From Actinomyces lilanjuaniae (lineage in GTDB: Bacteria > Actinomycetota > Actinomycetes > Actinomycetales > Actinomycetaceae): a stretch of DNA of 64,000 nt. A model generated the notes under the pieces. It was not told the origin of the DNA and did no database searches. It worked only from the letters and a program-made list of their open reading frames with translations. Positions 52,489-61,844 of the stretch are shown in pieces. The stretch's first letter is position 1. The number at the start of each line of letters is the position of its first letter. The stretch is from assembly GCF_003606385.1 (NCBI RefSeq), contig NZ_CP032514.1, positions 806,001 through 870,000 of the forward strand. The letters run 5' to 3'. Both the position numbers and the translations under genes were made by a program.

Positions 52489-53822
52489 TGCTGCGCCTCC
52501 CTGGCTGCCAGGCCCTTCCTACGGAAGGCTTGGACGATCTGGGACTGACTGGTGGCTAGGGAGTCCACCAGGGCGGTCCCCTCGCTCAGCTTGCGACGCA
52601 TGCCGTCGGCAACGATGTTGATGGACTGCTGGCACAGGGGCGGCCACGCCCACTCCAGGTTCTGCTCCTGGGCCATAGGCACCATGACCTCGGTGTTGTA
52701 GCTCTGGCCGGAGAAGAACTCGCTGGGACCCTCGCGGGGGGTGCCGATGTGGTCTGCTGCTGGTGACCAGCCGATGCCGCAGGTGGTGATCAGGGCGTCT
52801 ATGGCCTGGGGATCGGTGTGCAGCCAGACCACGAAGTCCAGGGCCTCGGCGGGGTGCTGGGAGCCTGCCATGACGGCTGCCGTCGATCCGCCCGAGTAGC
52901 TGGAGCCGAACCCGTCCTCCCAGCGGGGCATGGGAGCAACCCGGAACTTCCCGGCGCCTCCTGGTACGGACTCGATGAGGGCGTCGGCCCACGAGCCGTT
53001 GGTGTGGGTGGCCAGCGTCCCTGCCCCCATGGCGGACAGCCAGGGTGAGGTGAAGGGGCCGAAGGCGGTGGAGACCAGCCCCTCGTCGATCGCGGTGTCC
53101 CAGAACTCGGCTACCCGCACAGTGGCCTCGTCGGTGAGGTTGACGACCCACCCGTCCTCCTGGGGGACGAACCACCTGGCGCCTGCCTGCTGGCAGAAGG
53201 TCGCCAGGATGTTGCCGTCACCCACGTTGAGGACGTCCATGAACGTGTCGGGCCTGGCGTCCTTGAGGGCGCGGGCCGTCTCCGCCCACTCCTGCCAGGT
53301 GGCGGGTGGCGCTGCCCCCACCTCCTCCAGGACGTCGGCGCGGTAGAACAGGGCCACCGGCCCGGTGTCCTGGGGTACGCCGTAGACGCCGTCGGCAATG
53401 TCGACGTAGTTCCACGCCGCCGGGTCGAAGCTGGCGCGGGCCTCGCGCGCGCCGTAGAGGGAGAGGTCGACCAGGTCGTCGGCCAGGAGGAACTCCGGGA
53501 TCATGCGCATCTCTACCTGTCCGACGTCCGGGCCGCCGCCCGCTGCCAGGGCCGAGTAGAGCTTCTGGTAGCCACCCGACGTCGAGGAGGGGATCCAGGT
53601 GACCTGGACGCTCACGTCCGGGTTGACCTGGGAGTAGAGGTCGGCGACTTTCTGCAGGTCCTTGAGCCAGGACCAGTAGGTCAGCGTCACCCTGCCCGGG
53701 CAGGGGGACGGTAGGGAGGTGCTCGCGTCCTGACGGGTGGGTGAGCAGGACCCCAGGGCTATGGAGGCCGCAGCGCCTGCGCCCAGGGTAAGGGCGGCGC
53801 GACGTGAGACCGAGGTGCGCAT
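52485..53822 (-). CDS. ABC sugar transporter substrate-binding lipoprotein
   Basis: A 445-residue family-1 extracellular solute-binding protein. The signal peptide begins MRTSVSRRAALTLGAGAAAS and ends at a lipobox LGSC (Cys26). The N-lobe carries VTLTYWSWLKD, the binding region GYQKLYSALAAGGGPDV and YGVPQDTGPVALFYRADVLE, and the C-lobe GTLATHTNGSWADAL and PAEALDFVVWLHTDPQA. Start ATG 53822 follows directly. The 243 bases upstream include a short TGGCAG-GG-CTGCCA repeat (53897-53910) that could be a LacI-type operator, though this is weak. The conserved aromatic residues support a carbohydrate ligand; the specific sugar is unknown. Confidence 0.93.
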   Translation of the reverse strand: MRTSVSRRAALTLGAGAAASIALGSCSPTRQDASTSLPSPCPGRVTLTYWSWLKDLQKVADLYSQVNPDVSVQVTWIPSSTSGGYQKLYSALAAGGGPDVGQVEMRMIPEFLLADDLVDLSLYGAREARASFDPAAWNYVDIADGVYGVPQDTGPVALFYRADVLEEVGAAPPATWQEWAETARALKDARPDTFMDVLNVGDGNILATFCQQAGARWFVPQEDGWVVNLTDEATVRVAEFWDTAIDEGLVSTAFGPFTSPWLSAMGAGTLATHTNGSWADALIESVPGGAGKFRVAPMPRWEDGFGSSYSGGSTAAVMAGSQHPAEALDFVVWLHTDPQAIDALITTCGIGWSPAADHIGTPREGPSEFFSGQSYNTEVMVPMAQEQNLEWAWPPLCQQSINIVADGMRRKLSEGTALVDSLATSQSQIVQAFRRKGLAAREAQQ

Positions 53823-54065
53823 GACTGCTCCTCGTCTGCTTCTCCTCGTTGAGAAGCCGTTGGGAACCGGGTCCCCTGGCAGGATTGTGGCCGTAGTGGC
53901 AGGGCTGCCAGGCAGAGATGTGAATCCCTGTCAGCAACGATACATCCTTGTGAGGGCGTGTGGGAAGCCCCTCTTACGGGCAGGGGCGAGGACCGGGCGG
54001 TCTGGTTGCCAGGGGTTCCTCAGCGGTGCGGCCCCGCCTGCCCGGCCTCAGGGGCTGTAGGTCGC

Positions 54066-54653
54066 TTAAGGTCGCCCGGTACTCAGCCACTCGTACCAGC
54101 CTCGATGGAGGACCAGCCAGGCCAGGAGGCCGTAGCCGGCCTGGCCCGGGTGCGAGCCCCCGGCCGCGGTGACGTCGGTGTTCCACTGCTCGTGGTTGCG
54201 CAGGGGCTCGAAGGTGTCCACGTAGGGGACCTGCCGACGCTGGCACACCTCGGAGGCGGCTGTGGACAGGCGGGAGGTGGCGTCCGGGTCGGCCTGTGCC
54301 AGGGGCGGGGGCCCCACGACGAAGCACCGCCGCTGCTCCGAGGCCGCCGCGTCCAGGATGTTGGCCAGGGCCAGGCGCGAGCGCGCGTAGGACACACCCG
54401 CGATGACGTCAGCCACGCCCAGGCCGATGACCAGCCGGTTGCGTCCGTTGGGAGCTGAGCGGCGAGCCACTTCTGCCTGCCACCGCTCGGCCAGCTGCGC
54501 TGTCGTCTCACCGGGGACGGCAAGAGTCGTCCATAGGATCGGGACCTCCCGGGGCGTGCGCGCCATCACCCGCCCGGTCCATCCCAGGGCGCGGCCGTCC
54601 CCGTAGCCAGCGACCAGCTCGTCACCGATGAAGCTCAGCCTCGTGTCCTCCAC
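54066..54653 (-). CDS. SGNH/GDSL-fold protein with altered catalytic residues
   Basis: The 195-residue protein has the Block I motif written as FIGDELVAG (residues 8-16), where the nucleophile serine of GDSL enzymes would normally stand in the third position of GDS; here it is Glu (GDE). Other blocks are recognisable: RNRLVIGLGVADVIAGVSYA, RRCFVVGPPPLAQADPDATS and the C-terminal GSHPGQAGYGLLAWLVLHR, where the aspartate usually preceding the histidine by three is Gly. It probably keeps the fold but lacks the catalytic Ser and Asp, so it is likely a pseudoenzyme or uses another chemistry. I recall similar GDE variants in related actinobacteria. It is 61 bases downstream of kgd on the same strand. 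Confidence 0.8.
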   Translation of the reverse strand: MEDTRLSFIGDELVAGYGDGRALGWTGRVMARTPREVPILWTTLAVPGETTAQLAERWQAEVARRSAPNGRNRLVIGLGVADVIAGVSYARSRLALANILDAAASEQRRCFVVGPPPLAQADPDATSRLSTAASEVCQRRQVPYVDTFEPLRNHEQWNTDVTAAGGSHPGQAGYGLLAWLVLHRGWYEWLSTGRP

Positions 54654-54714
54654 GACGCGCCCCTCCCTGACGTCCTCGTCTCAACTGCCGTCTCAGTGCC
54701 GTGCCGTCTGCCTG

Positions 54715-57700
54715 TCAGCGGGCGAAAGCCGCCTCGACCAGCTCGGTCTGCTGCTGCCTGTGGACGCCTGCCGTACCCACGGCAGGGGCGGCGGCCTCCG
54801 GCCGGGAGACCAGGCGCGGGAGCACGCCACCGGTGAGCTCGGTGGGCAGGTGGAGCGCCAGGTAGGGCCACGCCCCCTGGTTAGCGGGCTCGTCCTGGAC
54901 CCACACCAGCTCCGCCCCGGCAAAGGGAGCCAGGGCCGCGGCCACGGCGTCGGTCTCCAGTGGGTAGACCTGCTCCAGGCGCACGATGGCGGTACGCCTG
55001 TCGCCAGTGGCCTCCCGGTGGGCGAGCAGGTCGTAGTAGACCCTGCCCGAGCACAGCAGTACCCGGTCCACCTGCGAGGTGCCCCCGGTGCTGGCGCTGG
55101 GCGCGCCCTGCTGCGGGGACCGGGCTGCCTGCCCCTCACCTGCTGGCCCCGGCTGGCCGAGCAGCCCCGGGTCGGTCTCGCCGATGACCGGCTGGAACCG
55201 TCCAGAGGTGAAGTCCTCCACGGGTGAGGTCGCCGCCTTGAGCCGCAGCAGCTGCTTGGGGGTGAAGACGACCAGGGGACGGCGGGGGCGGCGGTAGGCG
55301 TGCTCTCGCAGTAGGTGGAAGTGGTTGGCGGGGGTCGAGGGCTGGGTCACCCACATGTTGTCCTGCGCGCACATCTGCAGGTAGCGCTCCATGCGCGCCG
55401 AGGAGTGGTCCGGCCCCTGCCCCTCCTGGCCGTGGGGCAGCAGCATGACCAGCCCGCAGCGCTGCCCCCACTTCTGCGCGGCCGAGGCGACGTACTCGTC
55501 GATGACGCTCTGGGCGCCGTTGGCGAAGTCGCCGAACTGGGCCTCCCACAGGGTCAGACCCTCGGGCCGCTCCACCGAGTAGCCGTACTCGAAGGCCAGG
55601 GCGGCGTACTCGCTGAGCAGGGAGTCGTAGACCTCAAAGGGGGCCTGGTCCGGGGTCAGGAAGTTCAGAGGCGTCCACTCCGTGCCGGAGCTGTAGTCGT
55701 GCAGGACGGCGTGACGCTGGGAGAAGGTGGCGCGCCGAGCGTCCTCGCCCGCCAGGCGCACCGGCACGCCTTCCATGAGGAGGCTGCCCAGGGCGAGCAG
55801 CTCGCCCAGCCCCCAGTCGATGCCGCCTGACCGGGTGGCGTCCTGGCGCCGTGACAGCATGCCGGACAGGCGAGGGTGGATGGTGAAGGACTCCGGCCAG
55901 GCCACCTGGGCGTCCCCGATGCGCTCGACGACGTCGCGTGGCACCGCCGAGCTCCAGCCGATCATCATGCCCGTCCCCGCCTGCTGGGAGGTGGGCACCT
56001 CCAGGGAGGAGCGGGGCAGGCCGACGGTGGTGGGGTCGGCCTGGTCCTGCGACTCCGCCGAGGCCAGGTCGGTGGCGGCCTGCTGGGAGGGCTCGCCCCT
56101 GGTGCGCGCCTCGGACAGGATCCGCTCCAGCTCAGCGTGGTAGGCGGCGCTGACCTGCTCCGCCTCCTGGCGGGTGATGTCGCCCCGGCCCACGAGGTTG
56201 GCGGTGTAGACCTCCCGTGTGGAGGCCAGGGAGTCGATAAGGCGGTACATGACCGGCTGGGTCATAGAGGGGTCGTCGCCCTCGTTGTGACCGCGCCTGC
56301 GGTAGCAGACAAGGTCAATGACGACGTCCTTGTGGAAGGTCCGCCGGTAGCTGTAGGCCATGTGGGCCACGCGGGCCACCGTCTCGGGGTCGTCGGCGTT
56401 GACGTGGAAGATCGGTACCTGCAGGCCCTTGGCCAGGTCAGTGGGGTAGGTGGTGGAACGGGCCGAGGCGGCTCCGGTGGTGAAGCCGATCTGGTTGTTG
56501 ACGATGACGTGGATCGTCCCCCCGGTGCGGTAGGCGGGCAGCTGGCTCATGTTGAGGGTCTCGTAGACGACGCCCTGGCCTGCGAAGGCGGCGTCTCCGT
56601 GCACGAGCACCGGTATGACCGTGTAGCCCTTCTCGCCCAGGCCGATACGGTCCTGCTTGGCGCGCACGATCCCCTCCACCACGCCGTCGACGGTCTCCAG
56701 GTGGGAGGGGTTGGCAGCCAGGGAGACGCGGGTGGAGACCCCGTCGGTGCCGGTGAACACGCCCTCGGTGCCCAGGTGGTACTTCACGTCCCCGGTACCT
56801 GCGCCCTCAATGACGCCGTTGCCGTCGAACTCGTCGAAGACCTGGCTGTAGGACTTGCCCGCGATGCTGGTCAGGACGTTGAGGCGCCCCCGGTGGGCCA
56901 TACCGATGACTACCTCGTCCAGGCCGTCGTGGGCGCAGGAGTCCAGGAGGCGGTCGAGCAGGACGATGAGGGACTCCCCGCCCTCCAGGCTGAAGCGCTT
57001 CTGGCCCACGTACTTGGTCTGCAGGAAGGTCTCGAAGGCCTCGGCCTGCTCCAGCTTGGTAAGGATCCGGCGGCGCTCGGCGGCGTCGATCTCTCGTCGG
57101 CCTCCCTCCAGGCGCTCCTGCCACCAGGCGCGCTGGGCGGGGTCCTGGATGTGCATGTACTCGATCCCTACTGTGCCGCAGTAGGTGTCACGCAGCATGT
57201 CCAGGATCGTACGCAGGGTGGCCCGGTCCCGGCCTCCCAGGCCCCCGGTGGGGAAGGTCCGGTCCAGGTCCCACAGGCTCAGACCGTAGGAGACGATGTC
57301 CAGGTCAGGGTGGCGGCGTAGCCGGTAGGTCAGCGGGTCGGTGTCGGCGGCCAGGTGGCCGCGCTGACGGAAGGCGTGGATGAGCTCGGCCACGCGGGCG
57401 TGCTTACCGGTCTCGTGCTCGGGGTCGTAGGTGGTGTCGCGTGCCCAGCGCACCGGCTCGTGCGGGATGCGCAGGGACTCTAGTGCCCGCTCCCAGAAGC
57501 CGTCCAGCCCCAGGAGCTTGTGCTCCACCAGGCGCAGGAGCTCCCCGGAGGAGGCTCCCTGGATGACCCGGTGGTCGTAGGTAGAGGTGAGGGTGAGGGT
57601 GCGGCCGACGCCGTGGCGGGCCAGGGTCTCGGCGCTGGCTCCGGCGAAGGCCGCCGGGTAGTCCATGGAGCCCACGCCTACGATGAGGCCCTGGCCCGCC

Positions 57701-58756
57701 ATGAGGCGGGGCACGGAGTGCAGGGTGCCGATCGTGCCCGGGTTGGTCAGGCTCACCGTGGTGCCCTGGAAGTCTGCGGGGCTCAGGGCGTTGTCCCGTG
57801 CTCGGCGTACCAGGTCCTCGTAGGCGGAGACGAAGCTGGCCAGGTCCATGAGGTCAGCCTGCTTGACGCAGGGCACCAGCAGCCGACGCTGGCCCTGCGG
57901 GCCGGGGACGTCGACGGCCAGGCCGAGCCCCACGTGCGCGGGAGTGCGCAGGCAGGGCCGCCCCGCCTCGTCGGTGGTGTAGGAGACGTTCATCTCCGGC
58001 ATCTGGGCCAGCGACTCCACAAGCGCCCAGCCGATGAGGTGGGTGAAGGACACCTTGCCGCCGCGGGTTCGGGCCAGGTGCGCGTTGATGATGGAGCGGT
58101 TCTCGACAAGGACCTTGGCGGGGACCGCCCGTGCGGAGGTGGCGGTGGGCACCGACAGGGAGTCCTCCATGTTCCTGGCGGTGCGGGCAGCCGCCCCCTT
58201 GAGACGGGTGCTGGTGGCGCTTGTGGCACTGCTGGCACGAGCACCGTCGGCGTCGTGGCCTGTGCCGTCTATGCTGCTGGCAGCGTCGCTGGTGCTGTCT
58301 GCGCCGACGTCTCCGCCGCCGGTGCTGCCGCTGCCTGCCCCGGCCTCCAGGTCGCGGGCCTGCTGGCGGGACAGGCGCCGGGCGTAGGGGGAGGTCGGGG
58401 GGCAGTGTCGGAGGGCGGGGCAGGGGGTAGGTCGGAGCGGCTAACGTCCTGGACCGCAGAGGCCTGCTGCCCCGAGGCGGGAAGGGCGTGCGGGGCGGTG
58501 ATGGTGGCCCGGCGGGCGGCGTCGTGGGGGACGCGACGGACTGCCCTGGCTGCGCGGTCGGCAGCGCTGTCGCGGTCGTGCCCGGGGCGGAGCCCACGAC
58601 CTGGTGCCGACCCGCCTGCGGGTCGGTCTCGAACAGCTCACGCCACTGGGGGCTTACCGAGGACGGGTCGGCGGCCCAGGAGGCCCGCATCTCCTCCACC
58701 ATCCACTCGTTGGCGCCGAATCCTGCGGCTCCTGTGGCGCGGTCCTGCGTTGGCAC
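54715..58756 (-). pseudogene. kgd: Multifunctional 2-oxoglutarate metabolism enzyme Kgd (E1/E2 fusion), two frameshifts
   Basis: Kgd joins an E2-like acyltransferase to a thiamine-diphosphate E1 and feeds succinyl-CoA or semialdehyde. GTG 58756 has AAGGAG five bases ahead. The N-terminus reads FGANEWMVEEMRASWAADPS. An Ala/Pro linker loses frame at CCC 58508-58510 and again at GGGGGG 58397-58402; one extra base in each gives continuity into the E2 domain (VPAKVLVENRSIINAHLART, DHRVIQGASSGELLRLVEHK). E1 motifs are GMAHRGRLNVLTSIAG, VHGDAAFAGQGVV, NNQIGFTTGA and CYRRRGHNEGDDPSMTQP. Total about 1347 residues, near the usual size. Loss of the lipoyl domain is a family trait. The 3452-base C-terminal frame, MEDSLSVPTATS to AFAR, is intact, so sequencing error is likelier than decay. 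Confidence 0.92.
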
Positions 58757-58796
58757 GGCATCTCCTTGTCGGCGGTGGCGGTCCAGGCCTGCTACC

Positions 58797-58838
58797 GCGC
58801 CGTCCTCCGGCCCGGCGCCCCTGGCCGGAGGACGGCGC
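58797..58838 (-). promoter_or_regulatory. Stable hairpin in the kgd leader/divergent region
   Basis: Perfect 16-base arms (58797-58812 and 58823-58838) with a 10-base loop, 41 to 82 bases upstream of the kgd start codon on the minus strand. It resembles a terminator or attenuator in the leader, but could also end transcription from the other side. Confidence 0.5.
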
Positions 58839-59156
58839 GCACGGCGCTGGTGGAGAGCCGGTGCCTGGGACCTGGTACATGAGGAGTGGCACAGACTGGT
58901 ACCACACAGCATGCTACAAGCGGCTCCCGGCATGTGGGGGCGGCACGCAGGGGCTGGGTGCAGGGCGGCAGCGCAGGGCCTGTGGACGGTCGGCCTGACG
59001 GCCCGGCTGCCTCCCTCGGTGGTAGCGTGCGCCTTACTATGCGCCGACACGCTCGCCGGGTACGCGGACGTCTGTCTCGCCCGCACCCTGATCCTGACCA
59101 CTGCTGTCCCCGCTACCTTTCGCGGTGCCCCGTCAGCACCTGCACGGGAGGCCGTG
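58839..59156. other. 318 bp divergent intergenic region between kgd and the first CNNM gene
   Basis: No gene was accepted. It has short direct repeats (CTGGTAC near 58873 and 58895), CATG-containing AT islands around 58906-58920, and a TACTAT at 59036-59041 that could be a -10 box for the CNNM gene. The kgd promoter should lie near 58860-58930 but was not placed. Confidence 0.4.
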
Positions 59157-60560
59157 GTGAGTGACTGGCTCATGATCCTTGTCGGCGTCCTGCTCACGCT
59201 TGGGACGGCCCTGTTCGTGGCCGGGGAGTTCTCCCTGGTGTCACTGGACCCCTCCACGGTGGAGACCCGGGCAGCCTCCGGCGGGCGTCGGGAGGCTGCT
59301 GTCCGTAGGGCGCTCAGCCGGTTGTCCACTCTCCTGTCCGGGGCGCAGGTGGGGATCACCCTGACCACGGTCCTGCTGGGGTACACGATGCAGGCTGCCC
59401 TGGCCAGGCTTCTGTCGGAGGTCATGAGCGGGTGGCTGGTGCAGTCGGTGGCGGTGGGCGCTGCCGCAGCCGTCTCACTGGTGGTGGTCAACGCCTTCTC
59501 CATGGTCGTGGGCGAGCTCATCCCCAAGAACGCCACCCTGGCCGATCCCATGCGCGCTGCCGCCCTGGTAGCGCCCTTCCTCATAGGCTTCTCCCTGCTG
59601 CTGCGACCGGTCATCGTCGTCCTCAACGACACCGCTAACCTGGTGCTGCGCACGATGGGGATCACCCCGGCTGAGGAGATCAGCGGCACCCGGTCGGCCT
59701 CGGAGCTGGCTGCCCTGGTGCGTCACAGCGCGCGGGAGGGCACTCTCGACTCCACGACGGCCACCCTGCTGACCAGGTCGATCGGCGTGGGGGCGCTGAC
59801 CGCTGTCGACGTCATGACCGACCGGGGACGCCTCCACACCCTGGAGTCCGGGGCCACCGCGGAGGACGTGGTCCACCTGGCCCGCGCTACCGGGCACTCC
59901 CGTTTCCCGGTGACCGGGCAGGACGTGGACGACATCCTCGGGATCGCCCACCTGCGCCGTGCCGTCGCTGTCCCCTACGCCAGGCGCGCCGAGGTCCCGG
60001 TGGTCTCCGCCTCTCTCATGGCGGTCGCGCCACGAGTGCCTGAGACGATGCCCCTGGCGGACCTGCTTGTCGAGCTGCGGGCACAGGGGTCGCAGATGGC
60101 GGTCGTGGTCGACGAGTACGGTGGGACCGCCGGGGTGGTCACCCTGGAGGACGCCGTGGAGGAGGTGGTCGGGGACGTCACTGACGAGCACGACCCCCGT
60201 CGCTCCGGCGTCCACCTGGACCCAGCGGGCAGCTGGGTGGTGCCCGGCTGGATGCGTCCTGACGAGCTGGCCTCCCGCACAGGCGTCACGGTGCCTGACG
60301 ACGGCCCCTACGAGACCCTGGGCGGCCTGGTCATGACCGAGCTGGGCCGCATCCCCCAGGTCGGGGACCGTGTCAGCCTGCCTCGGGCGGTCCTGGTCGT
60401 GGACGCCATGGAGGACCGCCGTGTCGTCCGGCTGCGGGCTCGCGGTGTCGGTTCTGAGGCAGAGGGGGGAGACTCAGGTGCGGTCGGAGGGCCGACTGGA
60501 CCTGCCACTGGGCCGGGGACCGCCGACAGGCCTCGACACGGCGGGGAGGGCCTGCGATGA
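59157..60560 (+). CDS. CNNM/CorC (hemolysin-C-like) membrane protein with CBS and transporter-associated domains
   Basis: A 467-residue protein of the CNNM/CorC family, implicated in Mg2+/Co2+ efflux. The DUF21 membrane domain (about residues 1-190) begins MILVGVLLTLGTALFVAGEF and carries SMVVGELIPKNATLADP, a family signature. A CBS pair follows (about 205-330: ALTAVDVMTDRGRLHTLES, VVVDEYGGTAGVVTLEDAVE). The C-terminal CorC_HlyC domain covers about 345-430 (VVPGWMRPDELASRTGVTVP). GTG 59157 was chosen, with GGGAGG upstream. The stop is in ATGA overlap with the second CNNM gene, so they are co-translated. Charged Gly/Pro-rich tail after residue 435. Confidence 0.92.
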   Translation: MSDWLMILVGVLLTLGTALFVAGEFSLVSLDPSTVETRAASGGRREAAVRRALSRLSTLLSGAQVGITLTTVLLGYTMQAALARLLSEVMSGWLVQSVAVGAAAAVSLVVVNAFSMVVGELIPKNATLADPMRAAALVAPFLIGFSLLLRPVIVVLNDTANLVLRTMGITPAEEISGTRSASELAALVRHSAREGTLDSTTATLLTRSIGVGALTAVDVMTDRGRLHTLESGATAEDVVHLARATGHSRFPVTGQDVDDILGIAHLRRAVAVPYARRAEVPVVSASLMAVAPRVPETMPLADLLVELRAQGSQMAVVVDEYGGTAGVVTLEDAVEEVVGDVTDEHDPRRSGVHLDPAGSWVVPGWMRPDELASRTGVTVPDDGPYETLGGLVMTELGRIPQVGDRVSLPRAVLVVDAMEDRRVVRLRARGVGSEAEGGDSGAVGGPTGPATGPGTADRPRHGGEGLR

Positions 60561-61681
60561 GCACCCCCGCCGCCCTGCTGGTCACAGCCGTGCTCCTGGT
60601 CGGCAACGCCTTCTTCGTCGGGGCGGAGTTCGCGGTGACCTCGGCACGCCGCAGCCAGCTCGAGCCCCTGGCTGAGGCGGGTGACACCAGGGCCGTGACG
60701 GCGCTGTGGGCACTGCGCCACGTCTCACGCATGCTGGCTACCGCGCAGCTGGGGGTGACCCTGTGCTCCACGGGCCTTGGCGTGGTGGCCGAGCCTGCCA
60801 TCGCCCACGCGATCGAGCCCTGGCTGGCCCGTCACGGCGCGGGTCAGGCTGGTACCCACGCGGTGGCGGTGCTCATCGCTTTGGTGATCGTGGTCTACCT
60901 GCACGTGGTGGCGGGTGAGATGGTGCCCAAGAACATCTCGATCTCCTCCCCGGAGAAGGCGGTGCGGTGGCTGGCTCCGCCCCTGGTACGCGTGGCCACG
61001 GTCCTTGGTCCCGTCGTCTCCGGTCTCAACGGCCTGGCCAACGGGGTGCTGCGTCTGCTGGGTATTGAGCCCAGGGAGGAGGTCGCGGCAGCCTTTAACG
61101 CCCAGGAGGTGGCCTCCATCGTGGAGCGCTCCACCGCCGAGGGCGTGCTGGAGGACGCCACCGGGCTGCTGAGTGGGGCGCTGGAGTTCTCCGAGGAGAC
61201 GGCGGGAAGCGTCATGGTGCCGGTGGGGGACCTGGTCACCCTGCCCCTGGACTGCACGCCTGAGGACGTGGAGGCGGCGGTGGCCTCTACAGGCTATTCC
61301 CGGTTCCCTCTCGTGGCTGACGTCGCCAGGGCCGAGCGGCCGGGGCAGAAGGGTGTCCGTGAGGTACCAGCTGTCACCGGCTACCTGCACCTCAAGGACG
61401 TTCTTGACGCCGACGGCGAGGAGCGCACGCGTCCCGTCCCAGCCTGGCGGGCGCGCGCCCTGGTCCCTGTACGTGCCCACGACGAGATTGAGACGGCGCT
61501 GGCGGCCATGCAGCGCACCGGTGCCCACCTGGGACGCGTGGAGGACGCGGCGGGTCAGGTGCTGGGGGTGGTCTTCCTGGAGGACATCCTTGAGGAGCTG
61601 GTGGGTGAGGTCAACGATGCCATGCAGCGCAGCGGAGCCCGGTCGGCGGCCGGGCACGACCAGGGTGTGGATACACCGTGA
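60557..61681 (+). CDS. CNNM-type membrane protein with CBS pair, lacking the CorC_HlyC domain
   Basis: A 374-residue paralogue. It has the DUF21 domain (VTAVLLVGNAFFVGAEFAVT, VVYLHVVAGEMVPKNISISS) and a CBS pair (AGSVMVPVGDLVTLPLDCTP to VLGVVFLEDILEELVGEVND), and ends about 20 residues after it, so the C-terminal CorC_HlyC part seen in its neighbour is absent. Overlap with the first gene (ATGA at 60557-60560) suggests a heteromeric pair, which is a common actinobacterial arrangement. Divalent cation transport is a family inference; partner selection is unproven. Confidence 0.92.
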   Translation: MSTPAALLVTAVLLVGNAFFVGAEFAVTSARRSQLEPLAEAGDTRAVTALWALRHVSRMLATAQLGVTLCSTGLGVVAEPAIAHAIEPWLARHGAGQAGTHAVAVLIALVIVVYLHVVAGEMVPKNISISSPEKAVRWLAPPLVRVATVLGPVVSGLNGLANGVLRLLGIEPREEVAAAFNAQEVASIVERSTAEGVLEDATGLLSGALEFSEETAGSVMVPVGDLVTLPLDCTPEDVEAAVASTGYSRFPLVADVARAERPGQKGVREVPAVTGYLHLKDVLDADGEERTRPVPAWRARALVPVRAHDEIETALAAMQRTGAHLGRVEDAAGQVLGVVFLEDILEELVGEVNDAMQRSGARSAAGHDQGVDTP

Positions 61682-61844
61682 TGTGACACGTATCTTGGCG
61701 TGATCGGGCTGCCTGGCTATTCTTCTAGAAGACATGCTCCGGTCAACGTCGTATCGTTACCCGGGTTAGCGGATTGGGGACGCTCCCGTGAGGAGCCCTG
61801 ACCCGGTCCAGATCATCGTGCGAGCAGCCTTGGGAGGCACTAGC

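Noticed and set aside
57854..59689. 611-codon minus-strand frame running from the kgd N-terminus into the CNNM gene
   Set aside because: Only the part from GTG 58756 (kgd N-terminus) has conserved sequence; the rest is antisense to the CNNM gene.
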